A stretch of 41,779 bases of DNA from Dehalococcoidia bacterium (GCA_009692945.1 SHYD01000016.1:1-41779), one strand, 5' to 3'. Numbered from the stretch's first letter, positions 7,066 to 14,677 are shown. Notes: generated by a model not told the origin, from the letters alone. Translations and numbers: made by a program.

Positions 7066-7226
7066 GGTTTGCTCAGCTGTTCAAAATCCGGGCGGGCCGG
7101 CATTAGCCACTCCCCGCACCCGAAGAAATAAAGAAGAGAATTCTCTGTGGGGGAGCACCCCCACGCCCCCGGCAAAGGGCTGCCGCCCTCATGCACTCCC
7201 GCTCCCGAACCCGATCGGCCCGCTCG
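7066..7226 (+). repeat. Family A repeat, copy A4 (degenerate ends)
   Basis: The inner parts are well preserved (AGAAGAGAATTCTCTGTGGG, CACCCCCACGCCCCCGGCAA, GGGCTGCCGCCCTC, GCACTCCCGC). The ends (CAGCTGTTCAAAATC and GTGAACACTCC) only loosely match the inverted-repeat consensus. Confidence 0.75.
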
Positions 7227-7281
7227 CGTGAACACTCCTCTGGTTGCTGCGGCCGATCGTAGCTCGGACGGCCTGGCGCCC

Positions 7282-8123
7282 CTACCCCAAGCGGCGCTTC
7301 GCTTCGCCGTACACCTCGGGACTCAACGGGCCGCGCCGGTAGGCCCGCAGGTTCTGCTGCAGGTGCTCCGGGTTCATGGTGCCCACGATGGTGGTATGCA
7401 TCGAGGGGTGCGAGAGGGTGAACCGGAGTAGAAACTCGGTCCTCGTCTCCTCCGGCTCCAACAGTCCGTCCAGGCCGGCCTGTTCCCACCTTTGCCAGCG
7501 GTCGCCCTGCTGGCTGGCGGCCTCGCCCCGCGGGCCACACCGCCCCGGATGATGGTGCCTGCCCCCGCCTGTGCGGCGGCGGTCATCAAGTCCTCGTGTT
7601 CCCGCTCCCATCGCGATGTGATCGGCCAGGTTGGGGATGGTGCCCGACATCCCCAGGAACCGGACCTTACCCTCCCGCTGCAACCCCTTGAGGGTCTCGA
7701 TGGTCCCGTTTTCTTCGAGTTCCTTGCGGGAGGGGCTGATGTGGACCTGGACCAGGTCCAGGTGATCGGTCTTCATGCGCTGGAGGCTCTGGTTCACGCC
7801 GCGTTCGATGTTTTCCCGCGTGAACACGTGAGGCGAGCGTTGTCCCCGGGGGGCAGGCACTGCGCCCACCACGCAGCCGCACTTGCTGGCCAGGAAGTAT
7901 TCGCTGCGCCGATGAGCCCCTCGCTGAGGCCGTAGTCGATGGAGGTGTCGATGAAGTTGATCCCCTCGTCGAGCACGGCGTTGAGCACGGTATTGGCGGT
8001 TTCCTTGCTGATCGCCCGTCCCCGCGGCTCACCCCGCAGTTCCATTGCGCCGAAGGAGAGGGCGGTCACCTCGATCCCGGTGCGTCCGAGGGTGCGGGTG
8101 GGGTTGGCGACGGATGTGGTCAT
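7282..8123 (-). pseudogene. Aldo/keto reductase pseudogene
   Basis: It starts well, with an AGGAG site, the ATG at 8121-8123 and TLGRTGIEVTALSFGAMELR, then NFIDTSIDYGLSEGLIG. After that the frame is lost and resumes as SEYFLASKCGCVVGAVPAP, runs through NIERGVNQSLQRMKTDHLDL to LADHIAMG, loses about 15 codons and the frame, resumes as EHEDLMTAAAQAGAGTIIRG, then shifts again to FLLRFTLSHPSMHTTIVGTM and the end at TAG 7282. At least three frame breaks and two internal deletions make this a real dead gene, not sequencing noise. The intact ancestor would be a cytosolic NADPH-dependent oxidoreductase of about 300 residues. Confidence 0.85.
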
Positions 8124-8249
8124 GGGGTCTCCTGGTGGTTTCGTTGGGGGAATTGCCGGGATTGCCCCATGCGGGGCTCTCTTGTTGTACCAGAACGCCT
8201 GAGCGAGGGCAAAGGGGAACCGGACAGAGTGACCGAACCCGGGGAGGTC

Positions 8250-8696
8250 TCACGCCGTCCGGTTGAGCAACGGGTTCTCTGTCCGCATGTAGTGACCGAA
8301 GCGGCTGAAATCCCGGTCCACGGTGAGGAGCCTCTCGACACCATGGTAATGACACAATGCCGCGATGCGGGCGTCATGCACCCTTGCTCCGATGACCTCC
8401 GAAGACTTCAGGATCTCTTCAAGCGTTCGCGAGAACCCGGCTGTTTCGGCCAACAGCACCAGGCTCGGGCTCTCGAGCCAGCCGGCTAGCTGGAGGAGAG
8501 CATGACCCATTGCCGTTGGTGGGCTGTAGATACGCGGGTTGGTGACTACAGACAGGAACTCGTAAAGACACGGCCAGGGAATCGCCCATGGGCTGCGACT
8601 TTCGGCGAGCTGCGTCACGACCTGATCCGCTTGTTGGTACCAGGGCGAGTCTGCCCGGGATGAGTAGACGAGCACGTTGCTGTCGACGGCGATCAT
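8250..8696 (-). CDS. PIN-domain toxin (VapC-like)
   Basis: A 148-residue PIN-domain ribonuclease. The acidic metal-binding residues are Asp5 (MIAVDSNVLVY), Glu46 (CLYEFLSVV), Asp108 (GARVHDARIAAL) and Asp127 (LTVDRDF). The ATG at 8694-8696 overlaps the TGA of the upstream antitoxin gene by four bases (ATGA), which fixes the start; longer in-frame starts lie inside the antitoxin gene. Family members cleave tRNA or rRNA when freed from the antitoxin. It forms a two-gene operon with the gene at 8693-8944. Confidence 0.88.
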   Translation of the reverse strand: MIAVDSNVLVYSSRADSPWYQQADQVVTQLAESRSPWAIPWPCLYEFLSVVTNPRIYSPPTAMGHALLQLAGWLESPSLVLLAETAGFSRTLEEILKSSEVIGARVHDARIAALCHYHGVERLLTVDRDFSRFGHYMRTENPLLNRTA

Positions 8697-8944
8697 GGCT
8701 CGCGCCGAAAGCCGTACGCAAGATCCATGATCGTCTCCCAATCGCCCTCACGGATGCCCGGCTGCAGCCCGTTGCCCCCGGTAAACGGGTGTTTTTTCAG
8801 CCGGAACGGTAGCGGTTCGGGGCTTTCGGCCAGCACCCGGCGCAGGCCTTCCTCAACGATGTCGCGGAGGGTCCGGTTTTCCTCTGCCGCCTTCCGTTTG
8901 GCTTGTGACAGCAGGTTGGTAGCAATATCTATGGTTGTTTTCAT
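8693..8944 (-). CDS. VapB-like ribbon-helix-helix antitoxin
   Basis: An 83-residue antitoxin starting MKTTIDIATNLLSQAKRKAA, the usual N-terminal strand and helix of RHH-type VapB antitoxins, then LRDIVEEGLRRVL. The C-terminal part (LPFRLKKHPFTGGN and onward) should wrap the PIN toxin. No clear ribosome site precedes the ATG at 8942-8944; three in-frame codons upstream is another ATG, and translation may be leaderless. It would repress its own promoter in the 54-base gap shared with the divergent second toxin-antitoxin pair. Confidence 0.82.
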   Translation of the reverse strand: MKTTIDIATNLLSQAKRKAAEENRTLRDIVEEGLRRVLAESPEPLPFRLKKHPFTGGNGLQPGIREGDWETIMDLAYGFRREP

Positions 8945-8983
8945 ACGGGTAACCATACCACAGGGGCCCACCAGAATGTTAAC

Positions 8984-9005
8984 GGTAAGGGTTCACTGTT
9001 GAGGG
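8984..9005 (+). repeat. Family A terminus remnant at the 5' end of an antitoxin gene
   Basis: These 22 bases match the right end of family A copy A15 (read inwards from 40211) at 21 positions: GGTAAGG, then TTCACTGTTGAGGG. The rest of the element is absent. The homology to Phd antitoxins begins immediately after it, so it marks an old insertion or deletion junction. Confidence 0.65.
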
Positions 9006-9184
9006 TCAAGGGCGAACCGTTCGTGATCGCCAAGGCGGGCAAGCCGCTGGTGAAGGTTACCGCGCTGGATGCCCCCGCGGCGCCGCAACGTTTGGGCTTC
9101 CTGGCGGGCGAGATCGCCGTGCCCGAAGATTTCGACCGTATGGGCGAAGCCGAGATCGAGGCCCTGTTCGGGAACGGCGCGTGA
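8999..9184 (+). pseudogene. Phd/YefM-type antitoxin, N-terminally truncated
   Basis: What remains encodes the Phd family middle (GEPFVIAKAGKPLVKVTALD) and the C-terminal toxin-binding region (LGFLAGEIAVPEDFDRMGEA). The usual first 25 or so residues with the DNA-binding start (..VNVHEAKTHLSRLLE..) are missing and are replaced by a family A terminus. The only in-frame starts are non-ATG (TTG at 8999). It may still be translated as a toxin-neutralising peptide unable to autorepress, or it may be dead. Its TGA overlaps the toxin GTG by four bases. Confidence 0.7.
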
Positions 9185-9567
9185 AGCTCCTGCTCGACAC
9201 CCAGATCCTGCTGCAGGCGGCAGGCCAGCCCGAGCGGCTCTCCACGGCGGCCCGCAAGCTGCTGAACGACCCGGGCAACGATCTCCTCTTCAGCGCCGCC
9301 AGCCTGTGGGAGATCGCCATCAAACGCACCCTGGGACGAGAAGACTTCCGCGTCGAGCCGCGCCTGCTGCGCCGGGGATTGCTCAACAACGGCTACGCCG
9401 AACTTCCCGTCACCAGCCAGCACGCGGTGAACATCGACGGCTTGCCCCCGCTGCACAAAGACCCCTTCGACCGCCTGCTGCTGGCCCAAGCCCTCAGCGA
9501 GGGCATCACCATCATCACCGGCGACCCGCAACTGGCCCGGTACCCCGGGCCAGTGCGCAAGGTGTAG
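9181..9567 (+). CDS. PIN-domain toxin paired with Phd-like antitoxin
   Basis: A 128-residue PIN-domain protein. The acidic site is complete: Asp6 (MKLLLDTQILL), Glu44 (SLWEIAIKR), Asp94/Asp97 (HKDPFDRLLLAQA) and Asp115 (ITGDPQL). It belongs to the PIN subgroup normally encoded after Phd/YefM-type antitoxins. The GTG at 9181 is fixed by the GTGA overlap with the antitoxin stop. It is likely an mRNA/tRNA-cleaving toxin. Because the antitoxin gene is truncated, its control may be altered, yet the toxin reading frame itself is undamaged. Confidence 0.86.
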   Translation: MKLLLDTQILLQAAGQPERLSTAARKLLNDPGNDLLFSAASLWEIAIKRTLGREDFRVEPRLLRRGLLNNGYAELPVTSQHAVNIDGLPPLHKDPFDRLLLAQALSEGITIITGDPQLARYPGPVRKV

Positions 9568-9725
9568 GCGACGGGCGGCGCATCCGGGGTGTGAGGCAAA
9601 CTGGAGAGGGCCGGACGCCGAAACGTGGCGCCGCCTACGGCGTTTGACGGCCCCGCTGCCGTCCGGTAGCATACCTGCGAGCCGTCCGGGCGCCGCCCGG
9701 CCATTCCCTCCCAGGAGAACCCGCC

Positions 9726-10496
9726 ATGGCCACCATCGAAATGCTGCTCCACGGTTTCACCGTCGCCTCGGACCAGGGGAGCTTCGCCTTCTGCGGCATC
9801 TCCCTGATCCGGGGCGCCAAGAACATCGTGGTCGACGCCGCCCATGTGGGGCGCCGCGAACTGATCCGGGAGAAGCTGGCCGTCAAGGGGCTGAAACCCG
9901 AGGATATCGACTACGTGTTCCTCACCCACGCCCATTGGGACCACTCCCAGAATGTGGACATGTTTCCTAATGCCAAGATCCTGCTGAACCCCAAGGAGCG
10001 GGAGTACGTGAAAAACCCGCGCGCCTCAGACTGGGCCACCCCCAAGTGGACCTCCGCCATGCTGGAAATGCAGCCGATCCAAGAGGTGCGCGACGGGGAG
10101 GAGATCGACGATGGGGTGACGGTCATCGAAACCCCCGGGCACAGCCGCGGCACTCAGGGACTGCTGGTGCGCCAGGGCGACCGGGTGGTGGCAGCGTGCG
10201 GCGATGCCCTGCCCAACGCTTGGGCCGCGGGACACGGCCTGCCCCGCATCGTCTTCTGGGATGTGGACGAAGCGCGCGCCAGCATTCGCAAGCTGCTGGA
10301 CCGCGCTCAGGCCTTCTACCCCGGCCACGACCGCCCCTTCGAGTGGCAGGCGGGCCACCCCAAGTACCTGGAGCCCACCAGCATCCGCATCTTCGGCTGG
10401 CCCGACATCGGCGAGGGCGAGGGGCCCGGCGGCATGGTGTACGACGCCGGCCAGCCCCGTGAGACGCTGATCGTGGGTAGCGGCAAAGGCGACTGA
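9726..10496 (+). CDS. Metallo-beta-lactamase-fold hydrolase (AHL-lactonase-like)
   Basis: A 256-residue MBL-fold enzyme. The dinuclear zinc ligands are in order: HAHWDH (His68, His70, Asp72, His73), TPGHS (His139), GD (Asp160) and YPGHD (His201). Spacing and the absence of extra domains fit the N-acyl-homoserine-lactonase/AttM-like group, whose members open lactones or hydrolyse thioesters; the substrate here is unknown. There is no signal peptide, so it is cytosolic. AGGAG lies seven bases before the ATG. It stands alone between the toxin gene and a family A-like repeat. Confidence 0.88.
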   Translation: MATIEMLLHGFTVASDQGSFAFCGISLIRGAKNIVVDAAHVGRRELIREKLAVKGLKPEDIDYVFLTHAHWDHSQNVDMFPNAKILLNPKEREYVKNPRASDWATPKWTSAMLEMQPIQEVRDGEEIDDGVTVIETPGHSRGTQGLLVRQGDRVVAACGDALPNAWAAGHGLPRIVFWDVDEARASIRKLLDRAQAFYPGHDRPFEWQAGHPKYLEPTSIRIFGWPDIGEGEGPGGMVYDAGQPRETLIVGSGKGD

Positions 10497-10502
10497 CCGC
10501 CG

Positions 10503-10660
10503 AGGGTTCACGGTTCAGGTTCGCACACGGGGGTGCAGGGGGCGTCGTAGGGGGCCTGGGGGTGTTCCTGGGCGTTCCCCCAGGAATAAAAACTTCTCTT
10601 TTTCTTTAGGGGGTGGGCAAACGGCCGGGACGCATCCCCCGTCACTCTTGAATAGACACC
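10503..10660 (-). repeat. Family A-like repeat, variant copy A5
   Basis: The ends are GAGGGTTCACGGTTCAGG on the left and CTTGAATAGACACC on the right, matching the two family A termini. The inner sequence is a variant, with GGGGGTGCAGGGGGCGTC, a CCTGGG/CCCAGG stem, then AATAAAAACTTCTC and TTTAGGGGGTGGGCAAACG. It resembles copy A14 at 39754 more than A3. Confidence 0.7.
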
Positions 10661-10685
10661 GCCCGAGACGTCGGGGGAGAACACC

Positions 10686-11054
10686 GTGGATCGACTGTGG
10701 TTGGGGTTCGGCGCCGGGTTCGGCCTGGTGGGCGTGGCGCTTGGCGCCTTCGGCGCGCACGCGTTGAAGGCCCAGTTGGAGCCACGGATGCTGGACATCT
10801 TCGAGACCGGCGTCCGTTACCAGATGTACCATGCCCTCGCGCTGGTCCTGTTGGCGGCATTGGCGGGCCAGTTGCCGGAGGGGCCGGCTGCCTGGGCTGG
10901 AAGGCTGTTCGTGGTGGGTATCGTGCTGTTTTCCGGCAGCCTCTACCTGCTGGCCATCTCCGGCGTCACCTGGCTGGGCGCCATCACGCCATTGGGTGGC
11001 GTTTGTTTCCTGGTCGCCTGGGCGCTGCTGCTGGTGGCCGCCGTGCGGGGCTGA
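10686..11054 (+). CDS. DUF423 (YgdD-like) small membrane protein
   Basis: A 122-residue protein with four hydrophobic segments (about 5-27, 45-60, 69-90 and 95-118). The DUF423 hallmarks are present: GFGLVGVALGAFGAHALK, the TGVRYQMYHALALVLLA segment, FSGSLYLLAI and LGAITPLGGVCFLVAW. The family is widespread and of unknown biochemical role. The start is GTG at 10686 behind GGGGGAGA. The next gene begins 13 bases after the stop, so the two are likely cotranscribed. Confidence 0.85.
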   Translation: MDRLWLGFGAGFGLVGVALGAFGAHALKAQLEPRMLDIFETGVRYQMYHALALVLLAALAGQLPEGPAAWAGRLFVVGIVLFSGSLYLLAISGVTWLGAITPLGGVCFLVAWALLLVAAVRG

Positions 11055-11067
11055 AGAGGTCTATCGC

Positions 11068-11490
11068 ATGAGTCCCATGGCTGCCGGGCTTCCCCTAGGA
11101 CCGGCGCCCCTGGGCCGGCCCGAAGAGCGGCCCGCAGGCGTGTGGCGGGTCCGGTGGCGGTTGACCAACCAGACGGAGGCCGGCCTGCGCCTGTTGGAGG
11201 CCTGGTTCCCCCACAACCTCTACTTCGCCCCCCGTTGGCGGTTCGACTCGCCAGCATCCGATTTGGCGGCCGGGGAGAGCCTTGAAGCGGCCTTCGACAT
11301 CACGTGCGGCGAGCCGCCCGGGACGGTGATCGAAAACGCCTTTCTCATCCTCCAGGCATTGGTGCTGGGCGTGCGCTGGCGGCTGCTGGCCCGCCTCACC
11401 GTTGTTGTGGCGGCGGACGGGACCCCCATGGCCACGGTCGAGGCCATCACCGCCCAACAGGCTGGGTTTTCTGCCGGGCCGGCGGGTTAG
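11068..11490 (+). CDS. Hypothetical protein following DUF423 gene
   Basis: A 140-residue protein with no family I recognise. The middle looks like a beta-rich domain (VWRVRWRLTNQTEAGLRLLE, then AWFPHNLYFAPRWRF and GESLEAAFDI), similar in feel to Ig-like or cohesin-like folds, followed by a Leu/Val-rich C terminus. There is no signal peptide. The ATG at 11068 has a weak AGAGG upstream. It is 13 bases after the DUF423 gene and probably in its operon. Base composition matches its neighbours. Confidence 0.6.
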   Translation: MSPMAAGLPLGPAPLGRPEERPAGVWRVRWRLTNQTEAGLRLLEAWFPHNLYFAPRWRFDSPASDLAAGESLEAAFDITCGEPPGTVIENAFLILQALVLGVRWRLLARLTVVVAADGTPMATVEAITAQQAGFSAGPAG

Positions 11491-11540
11491 CGGCTACAAT
11501 ATAAATCGTCGGCGCCGCTGCATCAACGCGAGGAGGGGCC

Positions 11541-11762
11541 ATGCCGCTGAGCGAGGACGACCGTACCGTTCTCCGCCGCATGAACGGCTGATACAACCGC
11601 TGAAGCGGAGACTTCGAGGAGACCACGGGTATGGTCTCGAACTCGCTTCGGATGGAACTCGGGGAATTCCTCACCGTCCTGCACCGGCTGCGTGAGCAGT
11701 CGGGCGACGAACCGGAGTACCAGGAGTTCCGCCGCCGCTTGCCCTCCGGCTGGCCCATGTAG
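11541..11762 (+). other. Small ORF with two in-frame TGA codons
   Basis: An ATG at 11541, behind a strong GAGGAGGGG, opens a frame of 73 codons ending at TAG 11760-11762. It is interrupted by TGA at codons 17 and 21 (MNG-stop-YNR-stop-SGDFEETTG). The part after the stops looks like a real helical peptide (SLRMELGEFLTVLHRLREQS) and could also start at its own ATG, 11631. Trp at both places would read naturally (GWYNRWSG), suggesting two TGG-to-TGA changes; selenocysteine is possible but less likely. I do not recognise the protein. Confidence 0.35.
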
Positions 11763-11771
11763 GGTGGTCTG

Positions 11772-12541
11772 CTAGCCCGTTGTGACCCCAACCACCGGCT
11801 GCAGCAGCTTGAGCGGTGCCACGCCAGCCCAGAAGATCCGCTGGCCGGTCATCGCCTGAACGTGGCCGTCCCACTCCAGGTTGAAGGCGGTGATCCCCAG
11901 TTTGGCGGCGCGCCGCACCCTGTCCTGAGTGGCCGCGTCGGTGGCCAGGGTCCTGATCAACTCGATCTGTCGGGCGCCGTGGCCCACGTCCTGAGCCGCA
12001 TGAAGCCGGTAGGTCTCGCACGCGTGGGGCGAAAAGCCGTAGTGGCCGGTCAGTTCTTGATAGACCGCTGCCGCGACCCCGCCGCTGCCGCCATGCTGGC
12101 TCTCCACGAAAGCGAGCATTGCCAGTCCTTCGAGCGCCGAGCGCCGCTGGCAGCAGCCGATAAGCATCTCGATGGCGGCCAGCGTGCCGGGAGAAGGTTC
12201 CGCCTGGTCCGCCGCCTCGCGGGTGATCCCCCGGCCTCCAGGAACTGGAGCATGATGTCGACATGGGTGCGGGGCCCGGCCAGTTCTTCCATGAAGTTCT
12301 CCAGCACCACGCCCATCAGCGGGTACTGCATCTCGGCAACCGCATTGGTCGCGATGTAGCCGAAGTAGATGGGGTTGGTGCGCACCCGCAGGTAGTGCTG
12401 CACCTCCCCCAGCAGAATCTGCTCCCGGGTCCACCGGTGGTCGATGATGCCGCTGAACCATGGGTGTTCCATCATGGGGACTTCCCGCGCATAGCCCCAT
12501 AACTCTTCGACGAACTCGCCGGGCGGCAACGCGGTCTCCAT
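11772..12541 (-). CDS. TenA/PqqC-like (heme-oxygenase fold) protein, one-base frameshift
   Basis: Translation from ATG 12539-12541 (GGGAGG upstream) gives FVEELWGYAREVPMMEHPWF and on to HVDIMLQFLEAGG; it then continues one frame away as ITREAADQAEPSPGTLAAIE to the stop at 11772. Restoring one base in the C5 run at 12228-12232 yields an intact protein of about 256 residues. The all-helical fold and His/Glu spacing match the TenA/PqqC/CADD group, with MMEHPWF, ENFMEELAGPRTH and AFVESQHGGSGG contributing likely di-iron or pyrimidine-site residues. Its role could be thiamine salvage or an oxidase-type reaction. It lies 50 bases after the gene at 12591 and is probably cotranscribed. Confidence 0.75.
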
Positions 12542-12590
12542 CTCTGCCTCCCTTCCCAAACCTGTTCGGTGAACCAATGTGACGGAGCGG

Positions 12591-13412
12591 CTACCCCGTG
12601 AGTTCAAACCGGGCACGGTACCCCGGCCCCTCCGCCCGTACCCTGCCCTCCCGCTCCAGCTTGGCAAGGTGCTGGCGCACGTTCATCCGGGCTGGCTTGT
12701 GGAGGCGTTTGTCCACGCCGGCGTAGATGCGTGAGACCAGGCGGGCCACCGTCTGCGGACCGCGGCGGAGTGCGTCCAGGATCTGCTGCTCCCGCTGGTT
12801 GCGGTGGGCGATGTACCCGGCGATCACCTTGGCGCCGTCGTCCAGGATCGGTCCGTGACCGGGGCAGATGGTTCCGGGCTCCAGGGCCAGCAGCCGGTTC
12901 AGGCTCGCCATGTAGTCTGGCAGGTCTTTGACCACCGTGGTGCCCATGCCCAGGATGGTGTCGCCGGTGAAGAGGATGCGGCGCTCGCGGTCGAAGAAAC
13001 AGATCGAGTCGGCGCTGTGGCCCGGAGTGTGGTGGACCTCGAACCGGGCAGAGTCGGTCTCCAGGGTGCTCCCGTCATCGAGGGGGGTGAAGCGCTCGGC
13101 GGCCACCTCGGACGCGGCGATGGTGATGGCGCCGGGATGGGCGAAGAGCTTCGGTCCGGCGGCGGCCAGCACCCAGGGAAGGCCGCCGCGGTGGTCCGGG
13201 TGGCTGTGGGTGATGGCGCACTGGGAGACGGAACGGCGGCGGCCCAGCGCCACCAGCTCCTTGAAGATCGCCTGGGAGTAGCGGTCCTCCCGCACCCCGC
13301 TGTCGATCATCGTGAGAGAGGCGCGGCCGACCAGGTAGATATTGGTAGACACCGGCCGCAGCGGCGTCGTCTCCGGCACCTGGACCACGCGGATGTCGTC
13401 CCGAACTTTCAT
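12591..13412 (-). CDS. Metallo-beta-lactamase-fold hydrolase with C-terminal winged helix (LACTB2-like)
   Basis: A 273-residue protein. The MBL domain spans about 1-200, with zinc ligands THSHPDH (His69, His71, Asp73, His74), TPGHS (His132), GD (Asp151) and CPGHGP (His186). Residues 205-273 form a winged-helix-like domain (NQREQQILDALRRGPQTVAR and MNVRQHLAKLEREGRV), as in LACTB2 and glyoxalase-II-like relatives, some of which are RNases or thioester hydrolases. It is cytosolic. The start is ATG 13410-13412. It is the first gene of a minus-strand pair with the TenA-like gene. Confidence 0.85.
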   Translation of the reverse strand: MKVRDDIRVVQVPETTPLRPVSTNIYLVGRASLTMIDSGVREDRYSQAIFKELVALGRRRSVSQCAITHSHPDHRGGLPWVLAAAGPKLFAHPGAITIAASEVAAERFTPLDDGSTLETDSARFEVHHTPGHSADSICFFDRERRILFTGDTILGMGTTVVKDLPDYMASLNRLLALEPGTICPGHGPILDDGAKVIAGYIAHRNQREQQILDALRRGPQTVARLVSRIYAGVDKRLHKPARMNVRQHLAKLEREGRVRAEGPGYRARFELTG

Positions 13413-13542
13413 GGTCGCTCGCGGGGGCCGGCGGGTCCGGTGGTGATGCCTGGCCCCGCGGGTAGTCTAGCCCGCCCGCACCTGGGTTGTCGAGGCGGGA
13501 GAGGGGCAGCTACCTCCTTTTCCCGGTTCAACATTACCCCGG

Positions 13543-14069
13543 GTAAGAGTTCACAATTGAATGAACGCAAGCCAGGGTGCCAAGATGGACAGCGAAAGCT
13601 AGGGAACTTCTCGCGGATCTCGAAGAGTATTGATGCGGTCGCGCGGCGGCTCCGTTATTGTTCGAGCGAAGCGAGAATCTGCGTCGCCCGACTGAGATCG
13701 AGCCGAATGTGAACTCCTCCGGCGGGACCCCCAGCTGTTCAGGCGTGAAGGGCGCCTCCCCGCCGTTTGCCCCGCTCCCAAGAAAAAGAGAAGATTTTGT
13801 TCCTGGGGCGACACCCATAGGAGTGGGCAGGTTTCTCCTCGGACTACCTCGAAGCCTGTACTTCCCACCCACCCATTCCGTTTGTGTGTGGGGAAACCCC
13901 ACGCCCCGGCAGAAGGGGCTGCGCCCCTCTGCACACCCCCCGTCCTGGAACCCACATCCAGCCACGAATTCAAAAAGTGCCCGCTCCTATGGGGAACACC
14001 CCCAGACCCCCGGCAGGATGGCTTCGCCCCCTGCACCCCTGCTTCCGAACGTCAACTCTGAACTCATAC
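13543..14069 (+). repeat. Composite family A repeat region (A6)
   Basis: This 527-base stretch has no gene I can support. It opens with GTAAGAGTTCAC and closes with CTGAACTCATAC. At least two inner family A units are stacked: AAGAAAAAGAGAAGATTTTG, then CCCCACGCCCCGGCAGAAGG with GGGCTGCGCCCCTCTGCAC, then a third partial set (CCCCCAGACCCCCGGCAGG). The 80-base module at 13811 is embedded. The first 150 bases, before the repeat units, look like decayed sequence with short unrelated frames. Confidence 0.7.
13811..13890 (+). repeat. 80-base inner module, copy 1
   Basis: Nearly the same sequence as 40041-40124: CCCATAGGAGTGGGCAGG, TTTCTCCTCGGAC, ACCTCGAAG, CTGTACTTCCCACCCACCC, CCGTTTGTGTGTGG. In both places it sits inside a family A element before the CCCCGGCAG arm. 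Confidence 0.75.
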
Positions 14070-14137
14070 CCGGACCGCTCCCCATGTAGCCCCGGGGGTG
14101 GCCGCCAGATTTTGCGGAACGGCAGGAAGCGAGCGCT

Positions 14138-14266
14138 GATGTCATTGCGAAGGCGGAGGAACGGAGCCTGAAGCAATCTTCCACTCGCTGCTCACGTGCC
14201 CATCGCGGCGCCGCAGCCCAAAGATTGCCACGGCCTCTGCGTCGGCCTCGCAACGACAATGCGGCT
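14138..14266. repeat. Inverted-repeat element around GCAATCTT/AAGATTGC
   Basis: TGTCATTGCGA near 14138 is the inverse of TCGCAACGACA near 14258, and GAAGCAATCTT (about 14171) is the inverse of AAGATTGCC (about 14220). Similar ATTGCGA...GCAATC palindromic units are common intergenic repeats in several bacterial phyla. It lies just upstream of the rpsF promoter. Confidence 0.65.
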
Positions 14267-14326
14267 CGGCTGACCCGGCTGTGGGGCACGCAAAAAGATG
14301 ACGGGCACCCGTTGCCCGGGCCAAAG

Positions 14327-14356
14327 TTGAGCGCGGGTTGTCCCAGGTGCTATAAT
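14327..14356 (+). promoter_or_regulatory. Promoter of the rpsF-ssb-rpsR operon
   Basis: TTGAGC at 14327-14332 and a perfect TATAAT at 14351-14356, spaced 18 bases, lie 31 bases before the rpsF start. This is the best sigma-70-type promoter in the window. Confidence 0.7.
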
Positions 14357-14386
14357 TCGTTGCACTGTACGTTTGGGAGAGGTGTG

Positions 14387-14677
14387 TTGCAAAGACCTTA
14401 CGAACTCGTGGTAATCGTGAACCCCAATATCCGGGAAGACGGCATGCCCCAGATGCTGGAGCGCGTCGGGAAGTATATCACCGACAGCGGCGGCACCCTG
14501 GAGAAGCAGGACGTTTGGGGGCGGCGCAGGCTGGCCTACCCCATCAACAAGTTTATTGAGGGCAGCTACGTCCAGACGGATTTCCAGATGGACACCGGCG
14601 CCGCCGCTGAGTTGGAAAACCAGCTCCGCATCAATGAGGACATCCTGCGCCACCTACTCATCCGCAAGGACGAGTAA
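14387..14677 (+). CDS. rpsF: 30S ribosomal protein S6
   Basis: A 96-residue S6 of normal length. It begins RPYELVVIVNPNIREDGMPQ and carries the family core GGTLEKQDVWGRRRLAYPIN and the YVQTDF strand, ending HLLIRKDE. S6 binds S18 on the 30S platform. The most likely start is TTG at 14387, five bases after GAGAGG; an in-frame GTG directly before it is too close to that site. It is the first gene of rpsF-ssb-rpsR, the conserved bacterial order. Confidence 0.95.
   Translation: MQRPYELVVIVNPNIREDGMPQMLERVGKYITDSGGTLEKQDVWGRRRLAYPINKFIEGSYVQTDFQMDTGAAAELENQLRINEDILRHLLIRKDE

Noticed and set aside
7282-8123. Aldo/keto reductase as a further sequencing-error or recoding case
   Set aside because: It has at least three frame breaks plus internal deletions of several codons, which neither single-base errors nor recoding explain; it is simply decayed.
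11541-11603. TGA read as Trp throughout the genome
   Set aside because: Many genes end at TGA exactly where their families end (thrC-type neighbours, toxins, glgA), and Trp is written TGG throughout.
14138-14266. Inverted repeat before rpsF as a riboswitch or r-protein leader
   Set aside because: It lies upstream of the TATAAT promoter and so is not in the mRNA; it looks like a common intergenic palindromic repeat.
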